Assembly (NCBI RefSeq): GCF_030384665.1
Contig: NC_083676.1
Coordinates: 806,001 to 870,000, forward strand
Source: Lodderomyces elongisporus
Taxonomy: Eukaryota > Ascomycota > Pichiomycetes > Serinales > Debaryomycetaceae
Length of the DNA stretch: 64,000 nucleotides
Reading direction: 5' to 3'
Each line of letters opens with the position of its first letter. Within the stretch, counting starts at the first letter, position 1. Positions 21,577-31,849 of this stretch are shown in pieces. A program made the translations under genes and the position numbers. Under the pieces are notes generated by a model. The model saw only the letters and a list, made by a program, of their open reading frames with translations, was not told the DNA's origin and did no database searches.

Positions 21577-21650
21577 GCCTGTGTGGCGAAATTGGTTATC
21601 GCTTTTGACTTCTAATCAAAGGATTCCGGGTTCGAGTCCCGGCATGGGTT
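21577..21650 (+). tRNA. tRNA-Arg (anticodon UCU), copy 2
   Basis: Identical to copy 1 except for a compensatory acceptor-stem pair: position 6 C to T and its partner G to A (GCCTGTG with CATGGGT). A 16-nt spacer leads to tRNA-Phe copy 2, with no T run longer than four. Confidence 0.94.
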
Positions 21651-21666
21651 TATCTTTTATTATTTT

Positions 21667-21739
21667 GCGGCTTTAGCTCACCTGGGAGAGCGTCAGACTG
21701 AAGATCTGGAGGTACTGTGTTCGAGCCACAGAAGCCGCA
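21667..21739 (+). tRNA. tRNA-Phe (anticodon GAA), copy 2
   Basis: 73 nt, identical to copy 1. It is followed at once by TTTTA and a run of ten T (21740-21754), the only strong Pol III terminator in the four-gene array. Confidence 0.95.
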
Positions 21740-21754
21740 TTTTATTTTTTTTTG
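21740..21754 (+). terminator. Pol III terminator of the tRNA array
   Basis: Four T, one A, then ten T, directly after the last tRNA-Phe. The spacers inside the array have no more than four consecutive T. Confidence 0.75.
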
Positions 21755-22073
21755 TTAATATTTCTATTTCTACTTTTCATTTCTATTTTTATTTCTACCT
21801 CGACTTTTAATTCTAATTCTAATTCTAACTTTTTTGTATTTTTTTTTAATTCTCTTTGATCATTTGCATGTTTATCTTCTTTGCTCATCTTTAACTCCAT
21901 AAAGATCATTAACCTTGGAAAATATTTGGTTAGAGCTTTATTTTACTTTTTTTTTTGAGAAAGAGAGATGGAACTAAAGCTTCTAAGAACCAGTATTTTT
22001 ATCTAGATTCATAGTTGAGTTTTAACACCCTTTCTTTTTTTGTTCTAGTTTCATTTTTAGTTTCACTTTTCAT

Positions 22074-22104
<31 letters not shown>

Positions 22105-22137
22105 TTTGTTGATTAGTTGTAGTCACTTCACTTTTCT
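21755..22137. other. 3' flank of PFF1-type gene
   Basis: A/T-rich, with ATTTCT/TTCTAA and TTTA repeats (22070-22107). No gene. Confidence 0.6.
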
Positions 22138-25020
22138 CTACACATGTACTTGTTTCGTATATGCTACTAAGCCTTTCTCTCTGTTGGCCCAAGAGACGCT
22201 AATAGGCGAGTATTGTTGAACCTCGTTGAATGCAGGAATAGCTTCAAACACAGTATTGTTAAGCGCAACTGGTGACAAGTCTGCCCAAAAACATTCAACA
22301 TCGAATTGCAATGTATTCGCTTCATCATCTATCCCCGGTAACCAGTAAAGCGAGATGTCAAAGCTTGAGTGCGAGTCGAGTTTATTAAGAGTCAAGTTCC
22401 ATATGCCCGATGTGTCCTTGTAAAAATGATCCTTGTTGAATGAATATCCACTTGGAAGATGTTTAAATGCTGGTGCAGACTCCAAACTCGACCCCACAAC
22501 TACCGCCTTGACCTTGCTGTCCCCAAAGTGTAGAGAACACGATTGGCTCTTTAGTGCCACTATTTTGATTTGATTATAGTTAACGCCAAAAAGCTGCGAG
22601 GGTGCCGAACCATTATTCGTAACCTCAATATAGTTTCCAAGCTCATATCCAGGCAAGATTTGCGGAGCAAGCGCACTCACAAAACTGCAGTCCTCCATTC
22701 CATCTGCTAATTGACTACAATGTATTGTTTCATTCGATTGACGCACAGATGGTAACTGTTCAAGCACTTCGGTTGCCAAACCTTTTCTTGCATATACGTG
22801 CACAGATGATGCATTGTTTTTACCATCAATTCGTTGCAAGAACCTTAGCTTAAGTGGATTTGCTTCGTTAAATGGCTGCACAACGTGCACTAAAAGTGTT
22901 CCCAAAACTCCAATCGCAATCAACACAAACACCATATACCTATTCAACTTTCCTGCAAACGGAATAAGCGGAAGCACTAGAGACACAGACACAATCCATA
23001 ACAAGTTGTAAACAAATGTTTCTGCTTTCGCAGACTCTTGAAGAGTCTTGTTGACACCCTCTAGTACGAGCCAGCCACTATTATAGATGATGAAAATAGA
23101 TAGAGGTACCGTGATTAAGTACTGCAAAGACCAGTCATAGCCAAATGAATGAACTGTTTCTTTGCATTGTTTCTTGTGCCGAGACTGGCTCTGCTGCTGC
23201 ACATGCGCTTCACCATGCTCGTTATCTTCATGGCCGTGTCGGTGCTCATGATCATGGTCATTATCACTTGAATATCTAGCGTCGATTCCATTCAAAAGAG
23301 GCACCGACTCACCTTCCGCCACTTGCAAATGAGAACGGTTTCGACAAAGACTCCAGCCAATCAAGCCCAAGAAAGAAGCCACAGCTTCCAAGGTAAACAA
23401 TATGCTGACTGCAAACTCACCCGAATGGCGAGCACTTTCAGCACCAGAAAGACCATGTGTTGTAAACGCTAACCCGACCCAGTATGCAAATGACAACTCC
23501 ACTATCGCCAATAGCCTCAAGTTTTCCTCTGCAATGATGGAAAAAAAGCTGAATGCAACCAAAATGATACTAAACACTAACAACAGGATCGACGTTATAG
23601 TGGCAACCAATAGTAAGGGCCTCGATGAAGGCAAATACTGGTTAAAGCTTTTATAGCTCTCCACAACCAAGTACACAACGATAAACATGGTAACTAGCAA
23701 TGCCACAGGGATAGATATAGCGCTCGAAAACGAAACTTGCCACTTTCTTGACCTGATAGTGTACAAAAGCAAGAGACCATTCAAGATTGGAAACACCGTC
23801 AAAAGTGCTACATTGATCTTGAAGAGTTGGGATGTAGAAATGGTAAAGAAATAGTTCAAAAACGATGCAAACACCGCTGGCTCCTCGAGCAAGTTGGGCT
23901 TTTCTTCAAGGTTCATTCCAAACTCTTTATCCTTCGACAAGTAATCGATAAAGTCCAAAGAGTTTGATAACATATGCCAAAGCGATTTTTCACTAGTTCT
24001 TCTTATGTTGTCCTCCGCAGTGTGGTAATAGTCTCTAGGCTTGAAAAATGCAAGATCCAAGCCTCGCATACCAGCTTCTTTGTATACTTTGTAGTCTGTT
24101 TCGCTGTGAACGAGGCCATTGGCAAATCCCTGCTGGAAAATTGACGAGGCGTACGGTGTTCTCACATTTTGAAAATACTTTGCAATACCATAGTCTGTAG
24201 CGCGAAACAAAATGGCTTTACCGCCGGCACCTGTGCCTTCCAAGTTCAAAAAGTATTTGACGAGTTTAAACCACGGGTGGCGTGTGAATGCTGTAGCACC
24301 AAGAAGACCAAACTCTTCGTTGTTGTTGAAATTCATCACAATGGTTCTTTCAGGTTGCTTTTTTTGTTGACTAAAATAGTTCAATATACCCAACATACTG
24401 GCTACACCCATTCCGTCATCAGTAACCCCATAACTGGTCGGCACCGAATCAAAGTGCGAGCTCAACAAAATACCCGGGAGTTTGGCATTTTTTCCCTCAA
24501 TTTTCACCAACAAGTTATTGCTCTCATAGTACGATACTGTTTTTGGATTCGAGCTAGACTCAAACATGAATGAGTTGTTACCATTGATGTCGTTGTCCCA
24601 AGTAATGAAGTTGGCACCTGTTATCAATTCTTGTATCCGTCTCTCCAAAAAATCATGTACACGATCGTTACCAATTGAGCCGTAGGGGTGTTGTTCTTTA
24701 GCAATCACCTGCAAATCCAGCCATGCAGCATTGAGCAAATTTACTTCCGACTCAACTGTTGGAAAACTGATAAAATCAACACTATTATCGATATAGGAAA
24801 GTGACACACATAGTGCTATCGTAGCCACAACAAATAATGAAAGAGATGTTTTTCGGTAACCAAACACAGATCTGAAAACACGGGTGATTAGACTTGGCCG
24901 CTCTTGTTGTCGCTGCTGATGCTTTTGTTGCCCCTGTTGCCCCTGTTGCCCAGCCTCATGCACATCATAGTCTTGCTCGTCAATTACCAGCGAGCCTGAG
25001 CTGCTATTATTGTCAGCCAT
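22138..25020 (-). CDS. PFF1: PFF1-type vacuolar membrane metalloprotease (M28)
   Basis: 960 residues, close to the roughly 976 of the yeast homologue. It is a multi-pass vacuolar membrane protein with a lumenal M28 zinc aminopeptidase-like domain. A single membrane segment after a Gln-rich N-terminus (near residues 55-75) is followed by the peptidase domain. That domain carries SSHFDSVPTS and TDDGMG (first His/Asp ligands, near 188), NNNEEFGLLGA (catalytic Glu pair, near 235) and YYHTAEDN (last His, near 329), so the metal site looks intact. Many hydrophobic segments follow between about 390 and 720, interrupted by a His/Asp/Glu-rich loop, and then a lumenal C-terminal domain. The first ATG is used. 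It is divergent with HEM12 across about 0.6 kb. The substrate is not known for the family as far as I am aware. Confidence 0.9.
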   Translation of the reverse strand: MADNNSSSGSLVIDEQDYDVHEAGQQGQQGQQKHQQRQQERPSLITRVFRSVFGYRKTSLSLFVVATIALCVSLSYIDNSVDFISFPTVESEVNLLNAAWLDLQVIAKEQHPYGSIGNDRVHDFLERRIQELITGANFITWDNDINGNNSFMFESSSNPKTVSYYESNNLLVKIEGKNAKLPGILLSSHFDSVPTSYGVTDDGMGVASMLGILNYFSQQKKQPERTIVMNFNNNEEFGLLGATAFTRHPWFKLVKYFLNLEGTGAGGKAILFRATDYGIAKYFQNVRTPYASSIFQQGFANGLVHSETDYKVYKEAGMRGLDLAFFKPRDYYHTAEDNIRRTSEKSLWHMLSNSLDFIDYLSKDKEFGMNLEEKPNLLEEPAVFASFLNYFFTISTSQLFKINVALLTVFPILNGLLLLYTIRSRKWQVSFSSAISIPVALLVTMFIVVYLVVESYKSFNQYLPSSRPLLLVATITSILLLVFSIILVAFSFFSIIAEENLRLLAIVELSFAYWVGLAFTTHGLSGAESARHSGEFAVSILFTLEAVASFLGLIGWSLCRNRSHLQVAEGESVPLLNGIDARYSSDNDHDHEHRHGHEDNEHGEAHVQQQSQSRHKKQCKETVHSFGYDWSLQYLITVPLSIFIIYNSGWLVLEGVNKTLQESAKAETFVYNLLWIVSVSLVLPLIPFAGKLNRYMVFVLIAIGVLGTLLVHVVQPFNEANPLKLRFLQRIDGKNNASSVHVYARKGLATEVLEQLPSVRQSNETIHCSQLADGMEDCSFVSALAPQILPGYELGNYIEVTNNGSAPSQLFGVNYNQIKIVALKSQSCSLHFGDSKVKAVVVGSSLESAPAFKHLPSGYSFNKDHFYKDTSGIWNLTLNKLDSHSSFDISLYWLPGIDDEANTLQFDVECFWADLSPVALNNTVFEAIPAFNEVQQYSPISVSWANREKGLVAYTKQVHV

Positions 25021-25629
25021 CTCTCTTGTTTAATCTTCGTGGTAATTGGTCTTTCTCTCTCTTTCTCTCTCTTTCTCTCTCTCTTTTCTTTATCTCTTCA
25101 GTTCTTCCAATCTTTCCAATCTTTCCAATTTCCTTAATTTATTACTATTTCTTTTTTTTTTTTTCGATTTTGCCAATTGTGTTTTTTTTGGCAAGGAAAA
25201 GAAGGAAAACAAATTAATCTCAAAGCCTGTAGTTTTTATAGATGTTACTTTTGCTGTTATAGTAATTGTAACTATTACTGTTATAATGGTAATTGTATCC
25301 GTTGTTATTGTTGATGTTATTGCTGAGAAACGGTTACTTCTTTTTCTTTTCTCCTCCTTGCAAACACTTGATTACACGATTGTTGGTCGCAATCTATCAT
25401 TTCGCCAGTACATCTGTTACACAAAAAGCAAATTTATAATAAGCAAGGAATATATACATATATTCATATATACATATATTGTTTTTTTTTTCTTGTAGAG
25501 AAAACTACACTGGAAAGAGACTTTATCCAGCGCAAGCACTTTTTCTGGGGGGTGAAAATTTCACATTCGTTCAACATCCCACACCATCATTCCACATCAA
25601 CTGAAGCACACACCAATCCCTCATTTACA
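25021..25629. promoter_or_regulatory. Divergent PFF1/HEM12 intergenic region
   Basis: 609 bp between two divergent start codons, so it must hold both promoters. It contains CTCTCTTT repeats next to PFF1, poly-T near 25152 and a TATA-like ATATACATATA region at about 25450-25480 before HEM12. No specific factor site was identified. Confidence 0.5.
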
Positions 25630-26712
25630 ATGTCTGATTTTGCACCATTGAAGAATGATCTCATTCTCAGAGCAGCTAAAGGAGAGAAAGTAGAAAGAGT
25701 ACCAATATGGATTATGCGTCAAGCAGGACGATATTTGCCAGAGTACCACGAAGTCAAAGGGAACAAGGATTTTTTCCAAGCATGCCAGGATGCGGAAACG
25801 GCATCAGCTATTACGATCCAGCCTGTTGACCATTTCGATGGTTTGATTGATGCTGCGATCATCTTCAGCGACATTTTAGTGATTCCACAAGCAATGGGCT
25901 TTGAGATAAACATGGTAGAGGGTAAAGGTCCGGTGTTTGCCTCGCCATTGAGAAGTCCAGATGATCTTGCACGTATTGACTTGAACCCAGACGTCAAGGT
26001 AAAGCTTGACTGGGCATACAAAGCCATCACATTGACGAGAAAAAAATTGGATGGCAGAGTTCCGCTTTTAGGTTTTGTTGGGGCTCCATGGACGCTTTTA
26101 GTGTATATGACAGAGGGTCAAGGTTCAAAAATGTTTAGATTTGCCAAGCAATGGATATTTGAGTACACCGAAGCCGCACACAAACTCTTGCAAGCAACAT
26201 GTGATGCTTGTATCGAGTTTTTGGCTCAGCAGGTGGTTGCCGGTGCCCAAATGCTCCAGGTCTTTGAATCATGGGCCGGAGAGTTGAGCCCAGCAGATTT
26301 CAACACGTTTTCCTTACCATATTTGAAACAAATTGCATCGAGATTACCAAAGAGATTATCAGAATTGGGAATTAAGGAGAAGATCCCATTGACTGTTTTC
26401 GCCAAGGGTGCATGGTATGCTCTTGACGATTTGTGCAATGCAGGGTACGACACAGTATCACTCGACTGGCTCTATGATCCTAAAGCCGCTAGAAAGGTAG
26501 TTGGCGACAGACGCATCACTTTGCAAGGTAACTTGGACCCCGGTGTCATGTATGGTTCTGATGATGTTATTGATCAAAAAGTGAAAGAAATGATTAGTGG
26601 CTTCGGCAAGGAGAACTACATTATAAACTTTGGACACGGAACACATCCATTTATGAAACCAGAAAAGATAGAGCGCTTCTTGAAGCTGTGTCATAAATAT
26701 GGCACGGCATAA
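25630..26712 (+). CDS. HEM12: Uroporphyrinogen decarboxylase
   Basis: 360 residues (yeast enzyme about 362). Converts uroporphyrinogen III to coproporphyrinogen III by four decarboxylations in the cytosol, the fifth step of haem synthesis. The signature [10 protein letters not shown] is at residues 31-40. [16 protein letters not shown] and the C-terminal [12 protein letters not shown] are also present, so all active-site blocks look complete. The frame is open 26 codons further upstream to a GTG, but the first ATG is at 25630 and starts the conserved [10 protein letters not shown], so that start is chosen. VMS1 follows on the same strand 300 bases downstream. HEM3, two steps earlier in the pathway, is 28 kb away; there is no clustering. 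Confidence 0.97.
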   Translation: MSDFAPLKNDLILRAAKGEKVERVPIWIMRQAGRYLPEYHEVKGNKDFFQACQDAETASAITIQPVDHFDGLIDAAIIFSDILVIPQAMGFEINMVEGKGPVFASPLRSPDDLARIDLNPDVKVKLDWAYKAITLTRKKLDGRVPLLGFVGAPWTLLVYMTEGQGSKMFRFAKQWIFEYTEAAHKLLQATCDACIEFLAQQVVAGAQMLQVFESWAGELSPADFNTFSLPYLKQIASRLPKRLSELGIKEKIPLTVFAKGAWYALDDLCNAGYDTVSLDWLYDPKAARKVVGDRRITLQGNLDPGVMYGSDDVIDQKVKEMISGFGKENYIINFGHGTHPFMKPEKIERFLKLCHKYGTA

Positions 26713-27012
26713 ACTAGATGTAGCCCCGGTATAAATAGTTATGTGCTAATGTATATACGATTGCTTTTTTCTATTTTGCAATTTCCCATTCTGCTCTTCG
26801 CTTCTTGTATCTTGTATTTTGTATTTTGTATTTTGTATCACTTTTTTTTTCTCTCTCCAATGTGAAAGAAAGTTTTTCGGTACTTCAAAGAGTGGCGGCT
26901 TGAGGAAAACCAACCTACGTCATTTATTCTTATTTTCTTTGCACATCTTCATTTCTTTACATTCTTTACATTCTTTTTCATTTCTTTTCATTTTTGGTCA
27001 AGAAATTAAGCA
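26713..27012. other. HEM12-VMS1 spacer
   Basis: 300 bp holding the HEM12 3' end (TATAAATA near 26731) and the VMS1 promoter. TTTTGTA and TTTACATTC repeats. No gene. Confidence 0.6.
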
Positions 27013-28911
27013 ATGGTTCAGACATATATCTACAGCTTAACAAAGGAGTTTCTTGACTCTTTAGAGTTACTATACTTTGACATTGAAACACACAAGGTTG
27101 TCAAGGCGCCCGAAGCAGAAGTTTCGGAGTCAGGCAAGCAGAATAACGTAATCAAAGATAAGCAATACTACAAGTCAGATCTCCATCGATACAATTTGAA
27201 GCGAGCGCAAAATGACCTTGAGCCCATAAATGAGGACGAGTTTAACAAGTTGTTGGAGGCCGAATCGGCAGAAAGTGCCTCAGAGGACTCTGATGAGTAC
27301 AGTGATACCGGTAGTGATACCGGTAGTGAACACATTGGTAGTGACACCGACGGTGATGACGACAGCGAGACAGAAGGTGAGTGGAACCTAAAAGAGGGTG
27401 GCTCTATAGATGCAGAGTTGTCACACTCTAGAAAAGCCAAAAAAGTAGAAAGCTTATTACGGAAGCTCCACACCAAAGATATATTACCAGAGGAAGTTTC
27501 TAGTGGGTCACACTTGCACACAAGAAGCCCAATGGTGCTTTTCCTGTCACTGGCAGTACCGACGGATAAGGTTGTTATGTTTTACAAAGCACTTTTCACA
27601 GAAGCCGAGCTCAAAGCGCCTCTTGAAAGTTTGAAGAGGTTTCAAAATAATGGAGATGCACGCACAGGTAAATCAGCGATTTTTATGTTAGGCGGTGGTC
27701 ATTTTGCTGGTGCCGTAATATCCCATGAGCCTGTGAAAGTTAAAGGGCAGTTATTGAATGAGGAATTACCATACCTGCAGAAGATACAGTCGATAAACGT
27801 ACTTGAGTCAAAGACGTTTCACAGGTACACCACTAGAAGGAAACAAGGTGGTTCACAAGGGGCCAGTGATAACTCGCGAGGAAAAGCCATTTCGGCGGGA
27901 TCAAGCATCAGACGGTACAATGAGCAAGCATTGGCAAAGGAGGTTCGCGAACTCCTTGAGACGTGGAGGGACCATTTACGAGAGTGCGACTCCATCTACA
28001 TTAGAGCAAATGGGCCGACCAACAAGAAAGTTATCTTGGGTTACGAGGAAGCTCCGTTGGCCGTTGGTGACCCTAGAGTAAAAAAAGTGCCCTTTTCGAC
28101 AAAGAGGGCTAGTCTTTCAGAGATTAAACGGATTTGGGTTGAGTTATCCAATTTAAAAGTTCTGGATTTCCCAAAAGTCGAAACAAAAGCAAAAGCTACA
28201 TCGCTATCACCATCACCATCACCATCACCATCACTATCACGGCCACTGTCACCTGCAGCAGTTAATTCCAGTATCTCCAATGCTAGAACCGAATCATCAA
28301 AGTCGCCACAAAAGCAAGACCCGTTGACCGAAGAATTGTTGAGTGCCTTGAAAAGACAAAAGGCTCCCGCTTTTGTTAAACTAATCAAGGAACATTCCAT
28401 AGATGTCGATTCCTTCAGTTTGAGTATCCTGGACAACAATGCACCGAGTTTACTCCACTTTGCATCTGCAAATGATTTGGCGCACATGGTCCAGGTATTA
28501 TTGGTTAATTTAAAAGCATCGCCACTAGTGGTGAATAAGACAGGTAAATACCCCGCGGAGGTTTCACGTTCCAATGCCAAGAGGGCCTTTCAGATAGCGC
28601 GAAGCAAGCTTGGAGAGGCTGCATGGGATTGGAATAAGGCAAAAGTTCTTCCAGCAAAAACAAAGGAGGAGTTTGACAAGGAGGCTGAAACGAAGGAGGC
28701 CGAAATGAAGAAAGAGAAGCTTGATATAATGAAGAAACTCCAAGAGAAAGAAGCACAAGAAAATGAAGCGGCACAAGCTAAAGTACCTCAGAGCAAATCG
28801 CCCATTCCACCTGTTTCAAGAATGCTGGGATTGAATGCTGAGCAAAAGAATAGATTGATGAGGGAGCAACGAGCAAGGGCAGCCGAAGCAAGGTTGAAAA
28901 GACAAACCTGA
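27013..28911 (+). CDS. VMS1: VMS1/ANKZF1 peptidyl-tRNA hydrolase of ribosome quality control
   Basis: 632 residues. Vms1 works with Cdc48 and cleaves nascent chains off tRNA on stalled 60S subunits; it also acts at stressed mitochondria. The eRF1-like VLRF1 domain occupies about residues 170-385. It contains TTRRKQGGSQGAS, where Q282 in GGSQ corresponds to the catalytic Gln of the family. Ankyrin-like repeats are at about 440-540 and a charged helix follows. The C-terminus has a Cdc48/p97-binding VIM motif, REQRARAAEAR (R-x5-AA-x2-R). The N-terminal region keeps the family sequence KSDLHRYNLKR, but the preceding part lacks the Cys pair of the usual C2H2 finger: there is no Cys in the first 100 residues. 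The gene converges on VPS70 across a 2.9-kb gap. Confidence 0.92.
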   Translation: MVQTYIYSLTKEFLDSLELLYFDIETHKVVKAPEAEVSESGKQNNVIKDKQYYKSDLHRYNLKRAQNDLEPINEDEFNKLLEAESAESASEDSDEYSDTGSDTGSEHIGSDTDGDDDSETEGEWNLKEGGSIDAELSHSRKAKKVESLLRKLHTKDILPEEVSSGSHLHTRSPMVLFLSLAVPTDKVVMFYKALFTEAELKAPLESLKRFQNNGDARTGKSAIFMLGGGHFAGAVISHEPVKVKGQLLNEELPYLQKIQSINVLESKTFHRYTTRRKQGGSQGASDNSRGKAISAGSSIRRYNEQALAKEVRELLETWRDHLRECDSIYIRANGPTNKKVILGYEEAPLAVGDPRVKKVPFSTKRASLSEIKRIWVELSNLKVLDFPKVETKAKATSLSPSPSPSPSLSRPLSPAAVNSSISNARTESSKSPQKQDPLTEELLSALKRQKAPAFVKLIKEHSIDVDSFSLSILDNNAPSLLHFASANDLAHMVQVLLVNLKASPLVVNKTGKYPAEVSRSNAKRAFQIARSKLGEAAWDWNKAKVLPAKTKEEFDKEAETKEAEMKKEKLDIMKKLQEKEAQENEAAQAKVPQSKSPIPPVSRMLGLNAEQKNRLMREQRARAAEARLKRQT

Positions 28912-31849
28912 GGTGGAAAGAACCCCAAACACGTTAAGATCACCAAATAAATTAAGCAACCCAACAACGTCGCCTGTTACTGAACTCAAGGAAGGGGCAT
29001 GTTAACATTAAGAACGTGAAAGAACTCAAAATTCAAAAGCCAGAAAAAAAGGCTGTTGAGGTCCTACTTCAGAAATGATAAAATCAACATCTGACCCATT
29101 AGCAAGACTAATTATTTAAAACATCTATAGATATGATGATAGATTACAATATATAGTTCCGTAATAGACTAGAGTATAGATTTTCCCAATCATTGAATTT
29201 CTGAAATCTATAAGTACGATTTAACATTCGCTATGATCGTGTAAAAAGAAAAAGAAGGAGACCACCAGTCGTCAATTTTTTTCCAATGGTAGTTAACTAC
29301 AAGTTAGAACAAGAAAATTCCTCTCAAAGAGCACTTATACTTAAGCAACATAAAATAGATCCCATGGATATATGGCAAGATCAAATAATACAGATAAAAA
29401 AACATCCTCACAAATATCAATAATCAGATGACCTAGAATACTAAGATTTCATTTACAAATTACAAAATTTGAGTCAATAAAAAACAATCGACAAAATGGA
29501 ATTTGAAACTTGATCTGTTTAATGCAAGACTGGTTAATAATCTTAGTTGACGACATTACTGATGCAACATTTATCATCCACTAAAACTGGTCTGACTACA
29601 TGTAAAAAGAAACATAATAAAGCAAAATTAAACTAAAAGTACAACTTAACATACTAAATCCAAAGAGAGACCATTCATCTCGCTAACATATACGTTTCAT
29701 GTATTGCCGAAACTCAAAAAATAAAATAAAAGGAACAATTTTTAATCTGATTATTAATCGATTCTTTGAGAATTCAAAGCACAAACAAAAAAACCAACAA
29801 GACACAACAATAGCTAATTTTTTCGTCTCAAAATTAACTACAGTAGACAAGCAACAAAGTATACTAGATAGTTATTTCGCTGCATGCAACTTATTTTACC
29901 AGAAAGAAATAAATGAAAGATTTCGAAAAATACAGTAATAATTACATTTTCAATGACAATTATTTCTCTACGAAACAAATTTGCAACTGGTACAAACCCA
30001 TAACATACAAGTAAACCAATCAAAATTTTCAATCACCGATTTTTCTTGAAAACTAAATACCTAGACGTTATCTTCAATAAAAAAACTATAGAGTGAAGCA
30101 TAAATATCTTGCATTTTTGTGATATAAAAATCACCAATAAATTGTGAACTACAAAACATATCTTTGGCCGCTTTAAACAAACTGAATCAAGAATTAAAAA
30201 GTCAAGATCCCATTTAGAGCAGTTCGTAATAAATGAAAAACTATATGCCTCCAAAGTTTTGGAGTTTTCAAGAATTGAATTAACTTTTCGGACTAATGGA
30301 ATATTCGCTAATGAGTAAAGCATACATAATTAATACAAACGATAGCTTTTTAAGATTTCATTTAGAAGAAACATAAACTGAATCACAGCTAAAAAATGCA
30401 CCTATAAATCATAAATTAATCATTGATTTTGATAATGTTGTTGACACGAAATGTAATCCAAACATTAGCTTTACTACGATATGCACACAAATTTCTTACA
30501 CTCCATACTAAGGTAGAAATCCTTCGCAAATATTATTCTTTTCAAATGGGCGTTCTTTATCAGTCTCTACATTGTAAAAACCTTGATTCAGATTTCAATG
30601 CATGAAAAGAATTATTTAAATTAGAGAAGGCGTACTGCTGAACGATGCGATCGAAGATAACTTCCGCTCCTTCTGAATGAAGAAAGCCTAGGTACAACGT
30701 GGGACATACCAGTAAGCAAGTTTATATCCAAATGATTTACAATCCATTTAGTTAGTTACCTTACTCCAACCATAGCAGAGTTAAGTACTTTAGTGAAAAG
30801 AATGTTGTTCATGCGAAATATACAATTTGCAATAATTTGTTTAACATTAATGGTAATTGAAATATGATAAGAATATGCATGTCGATGATTTATTGACAAT
30901 AAGATGCTAAATTTATTTGGTCTCGCACGTTTTGGCAAGGCTACTTCAAATCGTTTGCATTACTAGTGTAAAATAAAGTAAATGAAGGATCAGTTTTTGA
31001 GCCTCCCATTCTAAGCTTGATTTGGAATAACATATTGTATTCCACTAAATATATTTAGAACAGTTTCAAACTTTATGGTAATATTGTATGAATGCAAAAT
31101 TTTGAATATCTTTATTGCGTTAAAATTATAATGGAAGGTATACTTTCTGAATTGAGATGTAATTTTATAATGAACATGTGAACTTTTGTAAACATCATAT
31201 TTTGGAAATTCTTGATATTTCTTCCTATAGGTCCGTAATCACTTTATGTTTTTTAAATTAGTATTATTTCAGGTTTTTGTAGAAGCTGCGCTTAATAAAT
31301 TTTAACTTTGATTAAATACTTTTGTCTATTGTTGTTGAATGAACAGCTGGTTTGGGTTCGTAATTATTATTTTGAATCGTTCACTATCTCAACTTCTAAG
31401 TTTCGGTTGAATTTGGTTTTAGCGACGTTTTAAATATTTGAGTTTTTATTCTTTCATTCACGGCTAATTTTGTTTTGGTATCATTATGAGAGATTCTGTT
31501 AAGTTGCGTTTTGCTAGAATGAGTCATTGGTATTACATGTTACAGTCCTCCGATGGTTTTTAATGGCAAATTAATTACTTTACTTATGAGCTTTATAGTA
31601 AATTTTCCATTTTTAACAGTGGAATATAGATGCAATTCATGTATTCCTGTGGTGTTTTATTTATTTATTTTATATTTGCTATTTGTTTTCGCCAAGATAA
31701 TGTAGGTTTGTATACGGACCTCCATTTATATTGAAAACAAAGTCTTGGATGAGGAGATTTGGTGTTTAGAGTATTAGAAAGTTTCAATACACTATAAATT
31801 TTATACAAAACTTCTAACTAATTTTCTGAACTCAATACTGAGCAAACAC
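28912..31849. other. Candidate centromere / fixed replication origin
   Basis: 2,938 bp with no supported gene, between the 3' ends of two convergent genes, so no promoter is needed here. Unlike every other gap in the window it is almost free of microsatellites and long homopolymers. Its strand composition reverses. Five hand-counted 60-base lines in the left half (29401, 29461, 29641, 29821, 30121) total A128 T85 C56 G31. Five in the right half (31201, 31261, 31321, 31441, 31501) total A70 T141 G54 C35. The switch lies near 30.4-30.8 kb, around a more G+C-rich spot at 30.62-30.72. Such reversals mark long-fixed bidirectional origins and have been reported at Candida albicans centromeres. I saw no obvious inverted repeat, but could not search exhaustively. 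Confidence 0.55.

Noticed and set aside
25552..25629. Upstream extension of HEM12 by 26 codons
   Set aside because: It begins at GTG, not ATG, and the conserved protein starts at the ATG at 25630.
30620..30720. Possible small RNA at the G+C-rich spot in the candidate centromere
   Set aside because: No convincing box motifs, terminator or stem structure could be identified by eye.
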